64,000 nt of DNA. Origin: Streptomyces sp. BK340 (GTDB taxonomy: Bacteria; Actinomycetota; Actinomycetes; Streptomycetales; Streptomycetaceae). Below are positions 1 to 8,272 of this stretch, in pieces; position 1 is the stretch's first letter, and each line of letters begins with the position of its first letter. The notes beneath the pieces were generated by a model, which saw nothing but the letters and a program-made list of their open reading frames with translations, did no database searches and was not told where the DNA came from. The position numbers and the translations under genes were made by a program. The stretch is taken from positions 124,001 to 188,000 of the forward strand of contig NZ_VISR01000002.1 of NCBI RefSeq assembly GCF_007827595.1. The letters run 5' to 3'.

Positions 1-1354
1 CCCGCAGGGCCGTGGCCCACCACGAGTCCGCGGGGCTCGCGTCGAGCGCCTCCTTGAGCAGGGTGGCGGCGTCCTCCAGGTAGCCGGGATCGCCGGTTCG
101 CTGGGCCAGGAACCGGTCGTGGGCGGCCGCGGAGCGCCGCTCGCGAATGCCGAGGTGGGAGACGAAGTCCTGCATATGGCTGTCGAGATAGTCGAAGAAG
201 CCGGGCTCCACGGGGAAGCTGATCGGCCACTCGTCGAGGCGGCCGCCGCTGCCGTCGTCCGGTTCCGGCTCGGGCCGCTCCACCGTGCCGAAGTCGACCG
301 AACCGGGCTCCCGGGTCTCCACTGTGACGAGCAGGTAGCCGTGGAGTCTGGCGACCCGGGCCCGCTCCGGTGCGTCCGGGGGCAACGCGCGCAGTGCCTG
401 CAACACCAGGTCCGCGGCGCGGCGGATGCCGTCCGTGCCGGCTGCCCTGCCGACGCCGGCCTGGCGCAGCAGAGCCGCGGCTTCCGGGTCCACCAGGTCC
501 GAGCCCCCGCCCGGACCGCCGCGTCCGGAGTTCAGTTCGGCGTTGAGCCAGACCAGCACGCGGGTGAACCGCGGCGTGCTGCGTGAGCCGGCCAGGGCGG
601 CCAGGCCGCGGACGGCGGCGAGCAGCGCGTCCTCGGGGACGATGGCCTCATCGGCGCTCTGGGCGCCGTCGGGTGTGGCTGCCGCTTCGGTGGGTGCCAC
701 TGCCGTCTCCGTCGCTGCCGTCTCCGCCGTCGTGCCGGGGGAAGCCCAGCCAGGGGTGAGTATCAGCTCGAGGTCCCGCTTGACGCTCGCGGTCCGCTTC
801 TGGAGCGCCGGGTCGAGCGGGGCCGCGGCGATGCGGCCGACCACCTCCAGGGCTTCCGTGATGTCCCGGCGCAACGACTCGGTCAGCACGCGGTCGTCGG
901 CGGCGGAGAGCAACGCTTCCTGAAGGGCGGTGCGGGTGCCGTCGGGGCGGGGCAGCATCCAGGGCACGAGCAGGAAGACCAGCATCATGCGGGCCTGCAC
1001 CACGAGCAGGCTCTCCGGCGGTCCCACTTTGCGGTCCACCCACCGCAGGCGCTGTAACGCCGCCGTCCGCTCGCTGGAACCGGACGACGCGCTTTCGTTC
1101 CTGCTCAGGCAACGCGCGCCGAGCACGAGGCAAAGGTGGATGGTGACGACAGGGAGGAATTCCTCCTCGTTCCGCCCGGCCAGCCCGGCCTCCGCGGCGA
1201 TCAGCCGCTCGCCCACCGGCCTCAACGTCTCGGCGGGCGGCCAGTGCTCCGCGAGGTCCAGCAGCCGTCGGGCCTCCCGGACGGCGTCCTCCGCCTCCTT
1301 CCGCAGTTCCGCCAACCCGGCGCCGTCGTCGTCCTGTCGAACCTCGCTGCCCAT
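1..1354 (-). CDS. N-terminal part of a helical-repeat (TPR/CHAT-like) protein, cut by the window edge
   Basis: The frame is open on the minus strand from an ATG at 1354 to the edge, giving about 451 residues. GGGGGAG lies 5 bases before the start. The sequence is alpha-helical and rich in Ala, Arg and Glu, with an acidic/Thr-Ala linker near residues 165-190. The last visible stretch (FLAQRTGDPGYLEDAATLL and on) looks like a tetratricopeptide unit. Streptomyces CHAT-domain proteins have such a helical amino-terminal half, with the caspase-like CHAT domain at the C-terminus, which would lie outside the window. The CHAT assignment is inference; the reading frame itself is well supported by third-position GC. 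Confidence 0.6.
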   Translation of the reverse strand, partial: MGSEVRQDDDGAGLAELRKEAEDAVREARRLLDLAEHWPPAETLRPVGERLIAAEAGLAGRNEEEFLPVVTIHLCLVLGARCLSRNESASSGSSERTAALQRLRWVDRKVGPPESLLVVQARMMLVFLLVPWMLPRPDGTRTALQEALLSAADDRVLTESLRRDITEALEVVGRIAAAPLDPALQKRTASVKRDLELILTPGWASPGTTAETAATETAVAPTEAAATPDGAQSADEAIVPEDALLAAVRGLAALAGSRSTPRFTRVLVWLNAELNSGRGGPGGGSDLVDPEAAALLRQAGVGRAAGTDGIRRAADLVLQALRALPPDAPERARVARLHGYLLVTVETREPGSVDFGTVERPEPEPDDGSGGRLDEWPISFPVEPGFFDYLDSHMQDFVSHLGIRERRSAAAHDRFLAQRTGDPGYLEDAATLLKEALDASPADSWWATALR

Positions 1355-1417
1355 CGGCTCCCCCACCGTGCGCGTGCCTCGCCCCGTAGGACCCACTTCC
1401 ACTCAGTCTCCAGGAAC

Positions 1418-1450
1418 GGTTGACGTCCGCACATGAGCAGCACGGCAAGC
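1418..1450. repeat. Upstream copy of a 33-bp direct repeat
   Basis: Matches 31 of 33 bases with 1543-1575, 125 bp downstream. Both copies contain an ATG followed by codons for MSSTAS. It looks like a duplicated gene start. Confidence 0.85.
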
Positions 1451-1561
1451 AGGGCTCCCGACTGCCCTCTACGGCAGGGCGGTCAGTGGAAGCGGGGCCT
1501 TGGAAAAGCACGGAATCCGAAGGAGACACCGGCTGCTCCGTGGGTTAACGTCCGCGCATGA
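1433..1561 (+). CDS. 42-codon upstream ORF overlapping the oxidoreductase start
   Basis: The small frame starts at the ATG in the upstream repeat copy (MSSTASRAP...). It runs without a stop to a TGA at 1559-1561, which overlaps the ATG of the next gene as ATGA. Its first six residues match those of the downstream protein because the start region is duplicated. It could be a coupled leader or simply a by-product of the duplication. A purine-rich AGGAA lies 16 bases upstream, which is weak as a ribosome site. I see no recognised domain. Confidence 0.35.
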   Translation: MSSTASRAPDCPLRQGGQWKRGLGKARNPKETPAAPWVNVRA

Positions 1562-1575
1562 GCAGCACGGCAAGC
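1543..1575. repeat. Downstream copy of the 33-bp direct repeat, at the oxidoreductase start
   Basis: Contains the real start ATG at 1558. It differs from 1418-1450 at only two positions. Confidence 0.85.
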
Positions 1576-2964
1576 GGTGTCGTCAACGGCGGCATCTCCT
1601 TCTGGTACGCGGACGACGGTCTCCCCGCGGTGCGGGAGCCGTTGTCCGGGGACGCGTCGGCGGACGTCGTCATCGTCGGCGGCGGCTACACGGGGCTGTG
1701 GACCGCGTACTACCTCAAGAAGGCCGCCCCCTTCCTCCGGATCACCGTCCTGGAGCAGAAGTTCTGCGGCTACGGCGCCTCCGGCCGCAACGGCGGCTGG
1801 CTGTACAACGGCGTCGCGGGCCGCGACCGGTACGCGAAGCTGCACGGCCACGAGGCCGCCGTACGGCTGCAGAAGGCGATGAACGACACCGTGGCCGAGG
1901 TCGTCGCGGTCGCCGAGGCCGAGGGCATCGACGCCGACGTGCACCGCGGCGGGGTGCTCGAAGTGGCGACGACGCCCGCCCAGCTGGCGCGGCTGAAGGC
2001 GTTCCACGAGCACGAGCTGTCGTACGGCGAGAAGGACCGCGAGCTGTACGGTGCCCGGCAGACCGCCGAGCGGATCAGGGTGGCCGGCGCGGTCGGCTCG
2101 ACCTGGACCCCGCACGGCGCCCGGCTGCACCCCGTGAAGCTGGTGAAGGGCCTCGCGGCGGCCGTGGAGGCGCTCGGCGTCACCATCCACGAGTCGACCC
2201 CGGTCACCGAGATCCGCCCCAAGCACGCCGTGACCCCCTACGGCACGCTCCGCGCCCCCTACATCCTGCGCTGCACGGAGGGCTTCACCGCCTCCCTGAA
2301 GGGCCAGCGGCGCACCTGGCTGCCGATGAACTCCTCGATGATCGCCACCAAGCCGCTCACCGACGAGCAGTGGGCGGCCGTCGGCTGGGACGGCCGGGAG
2401 ACGCTGGGCGACATGGCGCACGCCTACATGTACGCGCAGCGCACGGCCGACGGGCGGATCGCGCTCGGCGGGCGCGGGGTGCCGTACCGCTTCGGCTCGC
2501 GCACCGACAACGACGGCCGCACGCAGCCGGAGACGATCGAGGCTCTCCAGGAGATCCTGACCCGCTTCTTCCCCGCCCTCGCGGGTGTGCGCGTCGCGTA
2601 CGCGTGGTCCGGTGTCCTCGGTGTCCCGCGCGACTGGTGCGCCACGGTCACCCTCGACCGGGCCACCGGCCTCGGCTGGGCGGGCGGTTACGTCGGCTCG
2701 GGCGTCGCCACCACCAACCTCGCCGCCCGCACCCTGCGCGACCTCGTCCAGCAGGACTCCGGCCAGGCCGGCCGCACCGAGCTGACCGACCTGCCCTGGG
2801 TGAACCACAAGGTCCGCAAGTGGGAGCCGGAACCCTTCCGCTGGCTCGGCGTCCAGGGCATGTACGCCACCTACCGCGCGGCCGACCGGCGTGAACTCCT
2901 CCACCCGGGCACGGAGTCCTCCCGCCTGGCGCAGATCGCGGACCGGGTGGCGGGGCGCCACTGA
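1558..2964 (+). CDS. FAD-dependent amine/amino-acid oxidoreductase, DadA/PuuB type
   Basis: The 468-residue protein has a Rossmann FAD-binding motif (VIVGGGYTGLWTAYYL) near residues 38-53, followed by the acidic strand end TVLEQ. A C-terminal glycine-rich block (GWAGGYVGSGVATTNLAARTL) is typical of the DAO superfamily that oxidises amines or D-amino acids with release of H2O2. The family includes gamma-glutamylputrescine oxidase; the substrate cannot be read from sequence. The protein is soluble, with no signal peptide. The start is the ATG in the second repeat copy, as an in-frame TAA lies 10 bases upstream. The nearest AGGAG is over 20 bases away, so initiation may depend on coupling to the small upstream frame. 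Confidence 0.85.
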   Translation: MSSTASGVVNGGISFWYADDGLPAVREPLSGDASADVVIVGGGYTGLWTAYYLKKAAPFLRITVLEQKFCGYGASGRNGGWLYNGVAGRDRYAKLHGHEAAVRLQKAMNDTVAEVVAVAEAEGIDADVHRGGVLEVATTPAQLARLKAFHEHELSYGEKDRELYGARQTAERIRVAGAVGSTWTPHGARLHPVKLVKGLAAAVEALGVTIHESTPVTEIRPKHAVTPYGTLRAPYILRCTEGFTASLKGQRRTWLPMNSSMIATKPLTDEQWAAVGWDGRETLGDMAHAYMYAQRTADGRIALGGRGVPYRFGSRTDNDGRTQPETIEALQEILTRFFPALAGVRVAYAWSGVLGVPRDWCATVTLDRATGLGWAGGYVGSGVATTNLAARTLRDLVQQDSGQAGRTELTDLPWVNHKVRKWEPEPFRWLGVQGMYATYRAADRRELLHPGTESSRLAQIADRVAGRH

Positions 2965-3049
2965 GGCATCACGGGTCCCCGGGCCACGGGCGCAAGCCGG
3001 GAGGCCCGGCGGTTCGGGCCGCCGGCTCCGCCCCCCCGTCCCCCGGTCC

Positions 3050-3186
3050 GTGCGCCGTGGCCGGGGGCCCTGGCCGTGCCCGTCAGGCCCGCGACCAGGC
3101 CGGCGAGGAGCATGATGCCGGCGGCCCACCGGATGGCGACCGTGTAGCCGTGCACCACGCCCTCCGGGACCGCGGTGGGTCTGTCG
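3050..3186 (-). pseudogene. Possible remnant of the C-terminal end of an MFS efflux transporter
   Basis: On the minus strand, just downstream of the quinone oxidoreductase, one frame reads VHGYTVAIRWAAGIMLLAGL and continues VAGLTG. This resembles the last membrane helix of DHA2/EmrB-type drug exporters. No start or upstream transporter sequence is present, and the frame runs on into low-complexity GC-rich sequence. I infer a decayed fragment; chance hydrophobicity is possible. Confidence 0.3.
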
Positions 3187-3195
3187 GCTTGTCCC

Positions 3196-4209
3196 TCATG
3201 GCTCCAGCACCACCTTTCCGATCGTGCCGCGGTTCTCCAGCGCCCGGTGTGCCGCGGCCGCCTCGGAGAGTGGGAAACGGGTGACGGCCGGGCGCAGGCG
3301 GCCCTGGCCGGCCTCGGTGAGGGCGCGCAGTTCGAGGGCGCGCAGACCGCCGGCCTTCCGCAGCATCGCCGGGCCGAGGACCGACTCGGAGAGTCCGTCG
3401 ACGAAGTGGCCCCGGGCTTCCTCCCCGATGCCCTCCGCCGACCAGCCGAAGACGAGATGCCGGCCGCCGGGCCCGAGCAGCGCGACGGCCTCCCGGGCGG
3501 CGGCACCGCCGACGCCGTCGTAGACGATCGTGGCGGGCCCCCCTTTGTGCGCGGCGTGCCCCTTCGGCTCGCTCGCGGGCCCTGCGAGATGGGCACGGAC
3601 CTTGGCCGGCCAGGCGGTGTCGTTGTAGTCGACGGCGAGATCGGCGCCGTCGGCCCGCACGCGGGCGGTCTTCTCCGGCCCGCCCGCGAGGCCGATCACC
3701 GTCGCTCCGGCGTTCTTGGCGTACTGCACGAGCAGGGTGCCGATGCCGCCGGCGGCCGCCGGTACGACGACCACGTCGTCCGGACCCGGCTCGGCGAACT
3801 GCGTGATCCCCAGCGCCGTACGCCCCGTACCGATCATGGCGACGGCCTCGGCGAAGCCGAGTCCTTCCGGGATCTCGTGCAGGCGTTCGGCGGCGGTGAC
3901 GGCGAGTTCGGCGTACCCCCCGGGCGCGAAGCCCAGGTGGGCGACCACCCGCCGGCCGAGCCACGCCTCCTCCACGCCGTCGCCGAGGGCGTCCACGACC
4001 CCCGCGACCTCGCGGCCGGGGACGGTCGGCAGTACGGGCGGTTCGGGCAGCGGCCCCTGCCGGCCCTCGCGCAGGGCCGTGTCGAGGAGGTGCACCCCGG
4101 CCGCCGACACGGCGATCCGCACCTCGCCGGGCCCCGGCACCGGGTCCGCGGCCTCCTCGTAGGTCAGGTTCTCGGCCGGTCCGAAGGTGTACAGGCGCAC
4201 GGCGTGCAT
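3196..4209 (-). CDS. NADPH:quinone oxidoreductase-like zinc-binding dehydrogenase family protein, SoxR-controlled
   Basis: The 337-residue medium-chain dehydrogenase/reductase begins MHAVRLYTFGPAENLTYEE. It has the GroES-like N-terminal half and a nucleotide fold with VVPAAAGGIGTLLVQYAKNAGA. It lacks the structural-zinc cysteines of alcohol dehydrogenases, as in quinone oxidoreductases. The ATG at 4209 is preferred over a longer frame from 4278 because GGGGGG sits just upstream and a SoxR box with its promoter lies at 4255-4279. The S. coelicolor SoxR regulon contains a related oxidoreductase (ecaD), from memory. Its likely job is detoxifying redox-cycling quinones or antibiotics. Confidence 0.85.
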   Translation of the reverse strand: MHAVRLYTFGPAENLTYEEAADPVPGPGEVRIAVSAAGVHLLDTALREGRQGPLPEPPVLPTVPGREVAGVVDALGDGVEEAWLGRRVVAHLGFAPGGYAELAVTAAERLHEIPEGLGFAEAVAMIGTGRTALGITQFAEPGPDDVVVVPAAAGGIGTLLVQYAKNAGATVIGLAGGPEKTARVRADGADLAVDYNDTAWPAKVRAHLAGPASEPKGHAAHKGGPATIVYDGVGGAAAREAVALLGPGGRHLVFGWSAEGIGEEARGHFVDGLSESVLGPAMLRKAGGLRALELRALTEAGQGRLRPAVTRFPLSEAAAAHRALENRGTIGKVVLEP

Positions 4210-4254
4210 GGGACCCCCCAGTGATCGTGTCTCCGTCTCCGGGAGCCACTCTTC

Positions 4255-4276
4255 GACCTCAAGCATGCTTGAGGTC
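4255..4276 (-). promoter_or_regulatory. SoxR box with MerR-type promoter
   Basis: A perfect 22-bp palindrome whose core is CCTCAAGCATGCTTGAGG; the arms CCTCAAG/CTTGAGG are those of the canonical sox box. On the minus strand a TTGACC -35 element overlaps its edge (4279-4274). A weak -10-like AAGAGT follows after 19 bases, the long spacer used by MerR-family activators. It sits 46-67 bp before the quinone oxidoreductase start and inside the last codons of the gene upstream. Confidence 0.85.
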
Positions 4277-5419
4277 AAGGGCGGTCCGGCCGAGGATCAG
4301 CGACACCGCGGTGACCGCGCTGTTGAAGGACACCTCCGACAGCACACCCGGTGCCGCCACCTGGTCGCCGGCCAGGTAGATACCGTCGCCGCGGTCCACC
4401 GCGGGGCGGTCCCGCCAGCTGGTTCCCGGCAGGTCCACGGCCCCCGTACGGCCCTCCGCCACGGACTCCCGGCGCCAGGTGACCCGCTCCCGCCATCCCT
4501 CGAAGGCCAGGTCGAGCAGCTCCTCGGCCCGGGCGAGACCGTCGCCGCGCGCCTCGCCCGGGCCGATCGGGATCTGCCCCTGGAGCAGCTGTTCGCCGGC
4601 CGGGGCCAGGGTCCGGTCCTGCGCGGTGAACCGCTCGACCCAGCCGGGCGCGTCCAGGTCGGAGACGGCGAAGGCGTCCCCGCGCCGGGTGCGCAGGGCG
4701 AGGTCGAGCAGGACGGTACGGCCGCCGGGCCAGGTCAGCGAGTCGTCGCCGAGCAGCCGCCGGGCGGCGGGCAGGGAGGTGGCGACGACCACGGGGGTGT
4801 CGGTCGGCAGGGTGTCGACGCGGGACAGCGTCTCGATCCGCACACCGAGATTCCAGGCCCGCGCGGCCATCCGGTCGATGACGCTCGCCCAGCCGCCGCG
4901 TGGATAGTGCGCCTCCGGTGGCAGCTTGGTGGCCCGGCGCAGCCGTTCCTGCACGAAGGCGGCGGACAGGGAGCCCGGGTCGTGGTGGAAGAGGGCGACG
5001 GCGGAGTAGTTCGCCGCGGCCCGGGCGCCCTCCTCGCCGGCGACGCCGGTCGCCCAGCTGAGGAAGCCGGTGTCGACGGGGGCCTGGCGGATGCCGGGGC
5101 GCAGCAGTTTGAGCAGGGCGAAGGGCGGGGTGCGGCGCAGGACGCCGTGGTGACGCAGCCGCAGCCGGGCCGCCTCCAGGGGCGGGAGCGGGGCGAGCGG
5201 CCCGATCAGGTCCCGCTGCTTGAGCCAGGTCCAGTGCGGGCCGCCGCTGTAGAGGGCGTGCGGGCCCTCGTTCGTCCGGTACGGCGCCTCGGCGGTGCGG
5301 GCCCGGCCGCCCAGGGTGTGGTGGGCCTCGTACACGGTGACCTTGGCGCCTGCCTCGGCGGCCGTGATGGCGGCGGTGAGCCCGGCGAAGCCGCCGCCGA
5401 CGACGGTGATGCGATGCAT
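4259..5419 (-). CDS. FAD/NAD(P)-dependent amine oxidase or phytoene-desaturase-like oxidoreductase
   Basis: 386 residues starting MHRITVVGGGFAGLTAA, a classic dinucleotide-binding motif at the very N-terminus, then VYEAHHTLGGRARTAEAP, the GGRA(R/K) signature of the monoamine-oxidase/phytoene-desaturase class. A C-terminal FAD-contact region (GIYLAGDQVAAPGVLSEVSF) is present. The substrate is unknown. Its stop codon and last residues (DLKHA) are written inside the SoxR box of the next gene on the same strand, so the two genes are adjacent but probably have separate promoters. Confidence 0.8.
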   Translation of the reverse strand: MHRITVVGGGFAGLTAAITAAEAGAKVTVYEAHHTLGGRARTAEAPYRTNEGPHALYSGGPHWTWLKQRDLIGPLAPLPPLEAARLRLRHHGVLRRTPPFALLKLLRPGIRQAPVDTGFLSWATGVAGEEGARAAANYSAVALFHHDPGSLSAAFVQERLRRATKLPPEAHYPRGGWASVIDRMAARAWNLGVRIETLSRVDTLPTDTPVVVATSLPAARRLLGDDSLTWPGGRTVLLDLALRTRRGDAFAVSDLDAPGWVERFTAQDRTLAPAGEQLLQGQIPIGPGEARGDGLARAEELLDLAFEGWRERVTWRRESVAEGRTGAVDLPGTSWRDRPAVDRGDGIYLAGDQVAAPGVLSEVSFNSAVTAVSLILGRTALDLKHA

Positions 5420-5556
5420 GGGGTGTGCTCTCCCTCGGGTCGGTACACCTTCCGTGCATACGACCGAACAGGACCCCGAAATGTGACATCGGCCCGGCGC
5501 GGATCCGGTTTCCGCAGCTCAGGCGGATTGTCAGAGGAGGGGTGCAGCATGGGGCC

Positions 5557-6237
5557 ATGGCGAGGAGAGCGACGGGCACGGGCAAGGCGGGGATCAAGGG
5601 CGCACGGCGGCCGGAGCTGCGGCTGCCGCCCCTGGAGCCCTGGACGGACGGGGAGTTGGCGCCGGACGGCGACTACGACGGGCTGGAGTTCCGGGAGGCG
5701 GACCTGGCCGGGCAGGACGGCGCGGGCGCCCGCTTCCTGGACTGCGCGCTGACGGGCTGCGCGGTGGACGAGACGGCACTGGGCCGGGCCCGTTTCCTGG
5801 ACTCGGTCCTCACCGGCCTGCGGGGGGTCGGCACCCAGCTCGCCGAGTCCACGCTCCGCGACGTCGAGCTGATCGACCCCCGCCTCGGCGGCACCCAGCT
5901 CCACGGCGCCGTCCTGGAGCGGGTCGTGATCCGCGGCGGCAAGATCGACTATCTGAACCTGCGCGAGGCCCGCCTCAAGGACGTGGTCTTCGACTCCTGC
6001 GTCCTGGTCGAGCCGGACTTCGCGGGCGCCCGTCTGGAGCGGGTCGAGTTCCTCGACTGCGCCCTGAAGGAGGCCGACTTCAGCGGTGCGACCCTGACGG
6101 ACGTGGACCTGCGCGGGGCCGCCCCGCTGGAGGTCGTCCGGGGCCTGGACCGGCTGTCGGGGGCGGTGATCAGCACCGGGCAGCTGCTCGACCTGGCGCC
6201 GGTGCTGGCACACGAACTGGGGATCAGGGTGGAGTAG
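5557..6237 (+). CDS. Pentapeptide-repeat protein
   Basis: A 226-residue protein. After a basic N-terminus it shows repeated A(D/N)LXX-like units: GLEFREADLAGQDGAGARFL, and later LNLREARLKDVVFDS and DFSGATLTDVDLRG. These form a right-handed beta-helix in the pentapeptide family; some members mimic DNA and protect gyrase, but nothing here shows that role. The ATG at 5557 follows AGAGGAGGGG; a GTG five codons upstream would be too close to it. No neighbours suggest a function. Confidence 0.8.
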   Translation: MARRATGTGKAGIKGARRPELRLPPLEPWTDGELAPDGDYDGLEFREADLAGQDGAGARFLDCALTGCAVDETALGRARFLDSVLTGLRGVGTQLAESTLRDVELIDPRLGGTQLHGAVLERVVIRGGKIDYLNLREARLKDVVFDSCVLVEPDFAGARLERVEFLDCALKEADFSGATLTDVDLRGAAPLEVVRGLDRLSGAVISTGQLLDLAPVLAHELGIRVE

Positions 6238-6271
6238 AACAGCCCGTCCGGCGCCTGAGCGGCGCGCGGCG

Positions 6272-6772
6272 TCACGGCACTCGAGGAAAGCGGGCCTGCA
6301 GCGTCCACACGGCCGGGTTCTCCGCCAGGTCCTCGTGCAGGTCGGTCAGGTCGGCGATCAGGTCGTGCAGGAAGTCCCGGGCCTCGCGGCGGAGTTCGGT
6401 GTGGGAGAAGGTGAGCGGGGGCTCCTCGGCCGGCATCCAGTCGGCCTCGACGTCCACCCAGCCGAAGCGGCGCTCGAACAGCATGCGGTCGCTGGACTCG
6501 GTGAAGTCCAGCTCCGCGTGCTGCGGCCGGGCGGCGCGGGAGCCCATGGGGTCCCGGTCCAGCTGCTCCGCGATGTCGCACAGCGCCCACGCGAAGTCCA
6601 GCACCGGCACCCATCCCCAGGCTGTGGACAGCTCCCGGTCCGACTTGGTGTCCGCGAGATAGACGTCCCCGCAGAACAGGTCGTGCCGCAGCGCATGGAC
6701 GTCCGCGCGGCGGTAGTCGGTCTGCGGCGGGTCCGGGAAGCGGTTGGAGAGGGCGTAGCCGATGTCGAGCAC
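6272..6772 (-). CDS. Conserved hypothetical protein
   Basis: 166 residues, acidic and aromatic-rich (WGWVPVLDFAWALCDIAEQL; RFGWVDVEADWMPAEEPPL), no signal peptide or membrane helix. It resembles a family of Streptomyces proteins of unknown function. It converges on the pentapeptide gene, with a 35-bp gap, and is divergent from the M1 peptidase. The frame is clear; I do not recognise a catalytic motif. Confidence 0.65.
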   Translation of the reverse strand: MLDIGYALSNRFPDPPQTDYRRADVHALRHDLFCGDVYLADTKSDRELSTAWGWVPVLDFAWALCDIAEQLDRDPMGSRAARPQHAELDFTESSDRMLFERRFGWVDVEADWMPAEEPPLTFSHTELRREARDFLHDLIADLTDLHEDLAENPAVWTLQARFPRVP

Positions 6773-6840
6773 GGAAGAGATGGTGTCACGCCCACCGCCC
6801 GCCCCCGCTGCCGCGTGCCCGCCCGCCTAAGATCGATGAC

Positions 6841-8235
6841 ATGTCCAGATCCGCACGCCTTGTCCCGGCGGTCGCCACCCTGCTCGCTCTCGCCCTCACC
6901 GGCACCGCGTGCGACGGCGGGGTCCACGGCACCCCAGGGGGCTCCGGCGTGCGCGATCCGTACTTCCCGAAGGCGGGCAACGGCGGCTACGACGTCACCC
7001 ACTACGCCCTCACCCTCGACTACACCCCCGACACCCGCCACCTCACCGGCAAGGCGGTCATCACCGCCCGCGCCACGAAGGACCTGTCCGCCTTCGACCT
7101 CGACCTCGCCGGACTGGACGTCGACTCGGTCACCGTCGAGGGCAGGAGCGCCCGCTGGAACCGCGCCGGCCAGGAGCTGACCGTCCGGCCCCACGACGAC
7201 CTCGACCAGGGCGAGACGTTCAGCGTCACCGTCCGCTACGCGGGCAGACCGAAGACCCTCACCGACCCCGACGGCTCCGAGGAGGGCTGGCTGCGCACCG
7301 CCGACGGCGCGCTCGCCCTCGGCGAGCCCGTCGGCGCCATGGCCTGGTTCCCCGGCAACAACCACCCCTCGGACAAGGCGACGTACGACATCACCGTCAC
7401 CGTCCCGAAGGGCCTCCAGGCCGTCTCCAACGGAGAGCTGACCGGCCGGCGGACCAAGGGCGGCCGGACCACCTACGCCTGGCACTGCGCCCAGCCCATG
7501 GCCAGCTATCTCGCCACGGTCGCCATCGGGCACTACGACATCACCCGCACCACGGGCCCGCACGGTCTGCCCGTGCTCACCGCGGTCGACCCCACCCAGG
7601 CCGAGGACAGCGCGAAGGTGCTCGCGAAGATCCCCGAGATCATCGACTGGGAGGAGACCAACTTCGGGCCGTACCCGTTCTCCTCAACCGGCGCGATCGT
7701 CGACCGCCCCGGCGACGCCGGCTACGCCCTGGAGACCCAGACCCGGCCCGTCCTCCCCGCCGACCAGCTCGACACCAGCACGCTCGTGCACGAACTCGCC
7801 CACCAGTGGTACGGCGACTCGGTCACGCCGAAGAGCTGGCGGGACATGTGGCTCAACGAGGGCTTCGCGACATACGCGGAGTGGCTGTACAAGGAGGATT
7901 TCGGCGGCAAGAGCGCCCAGCAGACCTTCACCGACCTGTACAAGGGCGACCACGAGGAGATCTGGGCCTTCCCGCCGGCCAGACCCTCCAGCGCCGCGCA
8001 CATCTCCGACAGCCCGGTCTACCAGCGCGGCGCGATGGTCCTGCAGAAGATCCGCCAGAAGGTCGGCGACGACACCTTCTACGACATCATCCAGGGCTGG
8101 GCCGCCGCCCACCGCTACGGCACCGCCGACACGGCCGACTTCACCGCGTACGTGGAGAAGAAGGCCCCGGGCAAGGACTTCCGCGAGATCTGGAAGGACT
8201 GGCTGTACGGCGACGGCAAGCCGGACCACCCGTGA
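6841..8235 (+). CDS. M1-family metallopeptidase, secreted lipoprotein
   Basis: 464 residues. The lipoprotein signal ends in LTGTAC near residue 22. The gluzincin zinc site is VHELAHQWYGDSVTPKSW, with the third ligand in NEGFATYAEWLY. The usual GAMEN exopeptidase motif is replaced by a region reading GYALETQT, as in the short secreted M1 lipoproteins of actinomycetes. It probably cleaves peptides outside the membrane. The C-terminal ERAP-like helical domain of long aminopeptidases is absent, which accounts for the shorter length. Confidence 0.9.
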   Translation: MSRSARLVPAVATLLALALTGTACDGGVHGTPGGSGVRDPYFPKAGNGGYDVTHYALTLDYTPDTRHLTGKAVITARATKDLSAFDLDLAGLDVDSVTVEGRSARWNRAGQELTVRPHDDLDQGETFSVTVRYAGRPKTLTDPDGSEEGWLRTADGALALGEPVGAMAWFPGNNHPSDKATYDITVTVPKGLQAVSNGELTGRRTKGGRTTYAWHCAQPMASYLATVAIGHYDITRTTGPHGLPVLTAVDPTQAEDSAKVLAKIPEIIDWEETNFGPYPFSSTGAIVDRPGDAGYALETQTRPVLPADQLDTSTLVHELAHQWYGDSVTPKSWRDMWLNEGFATYAEWLYKEDFGGKSAQQTFTDLYKGDHEEIWAFPPARPSSAAHISDSPVYQRGAMVLQKIRQKVGDDTFYDIIQGWAAAHRYGTADTADFTAYVEKKAPGKDFREIWKDWLYGDGKPDHP

Positions 8236-8272
8236 CGGGCGGCCCGGCCGGAGTACCACCGTGCGCGTGCGG

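Noticed and set aside
648..1529. Long minus-strand frame beginning upstream of 1354
   Set aside because: It is out of phase with the frame that runs cleanly to the window edge from ATG 1354 with a good ribosome site, and its Arg/Gly composition is that of a shadow frame.
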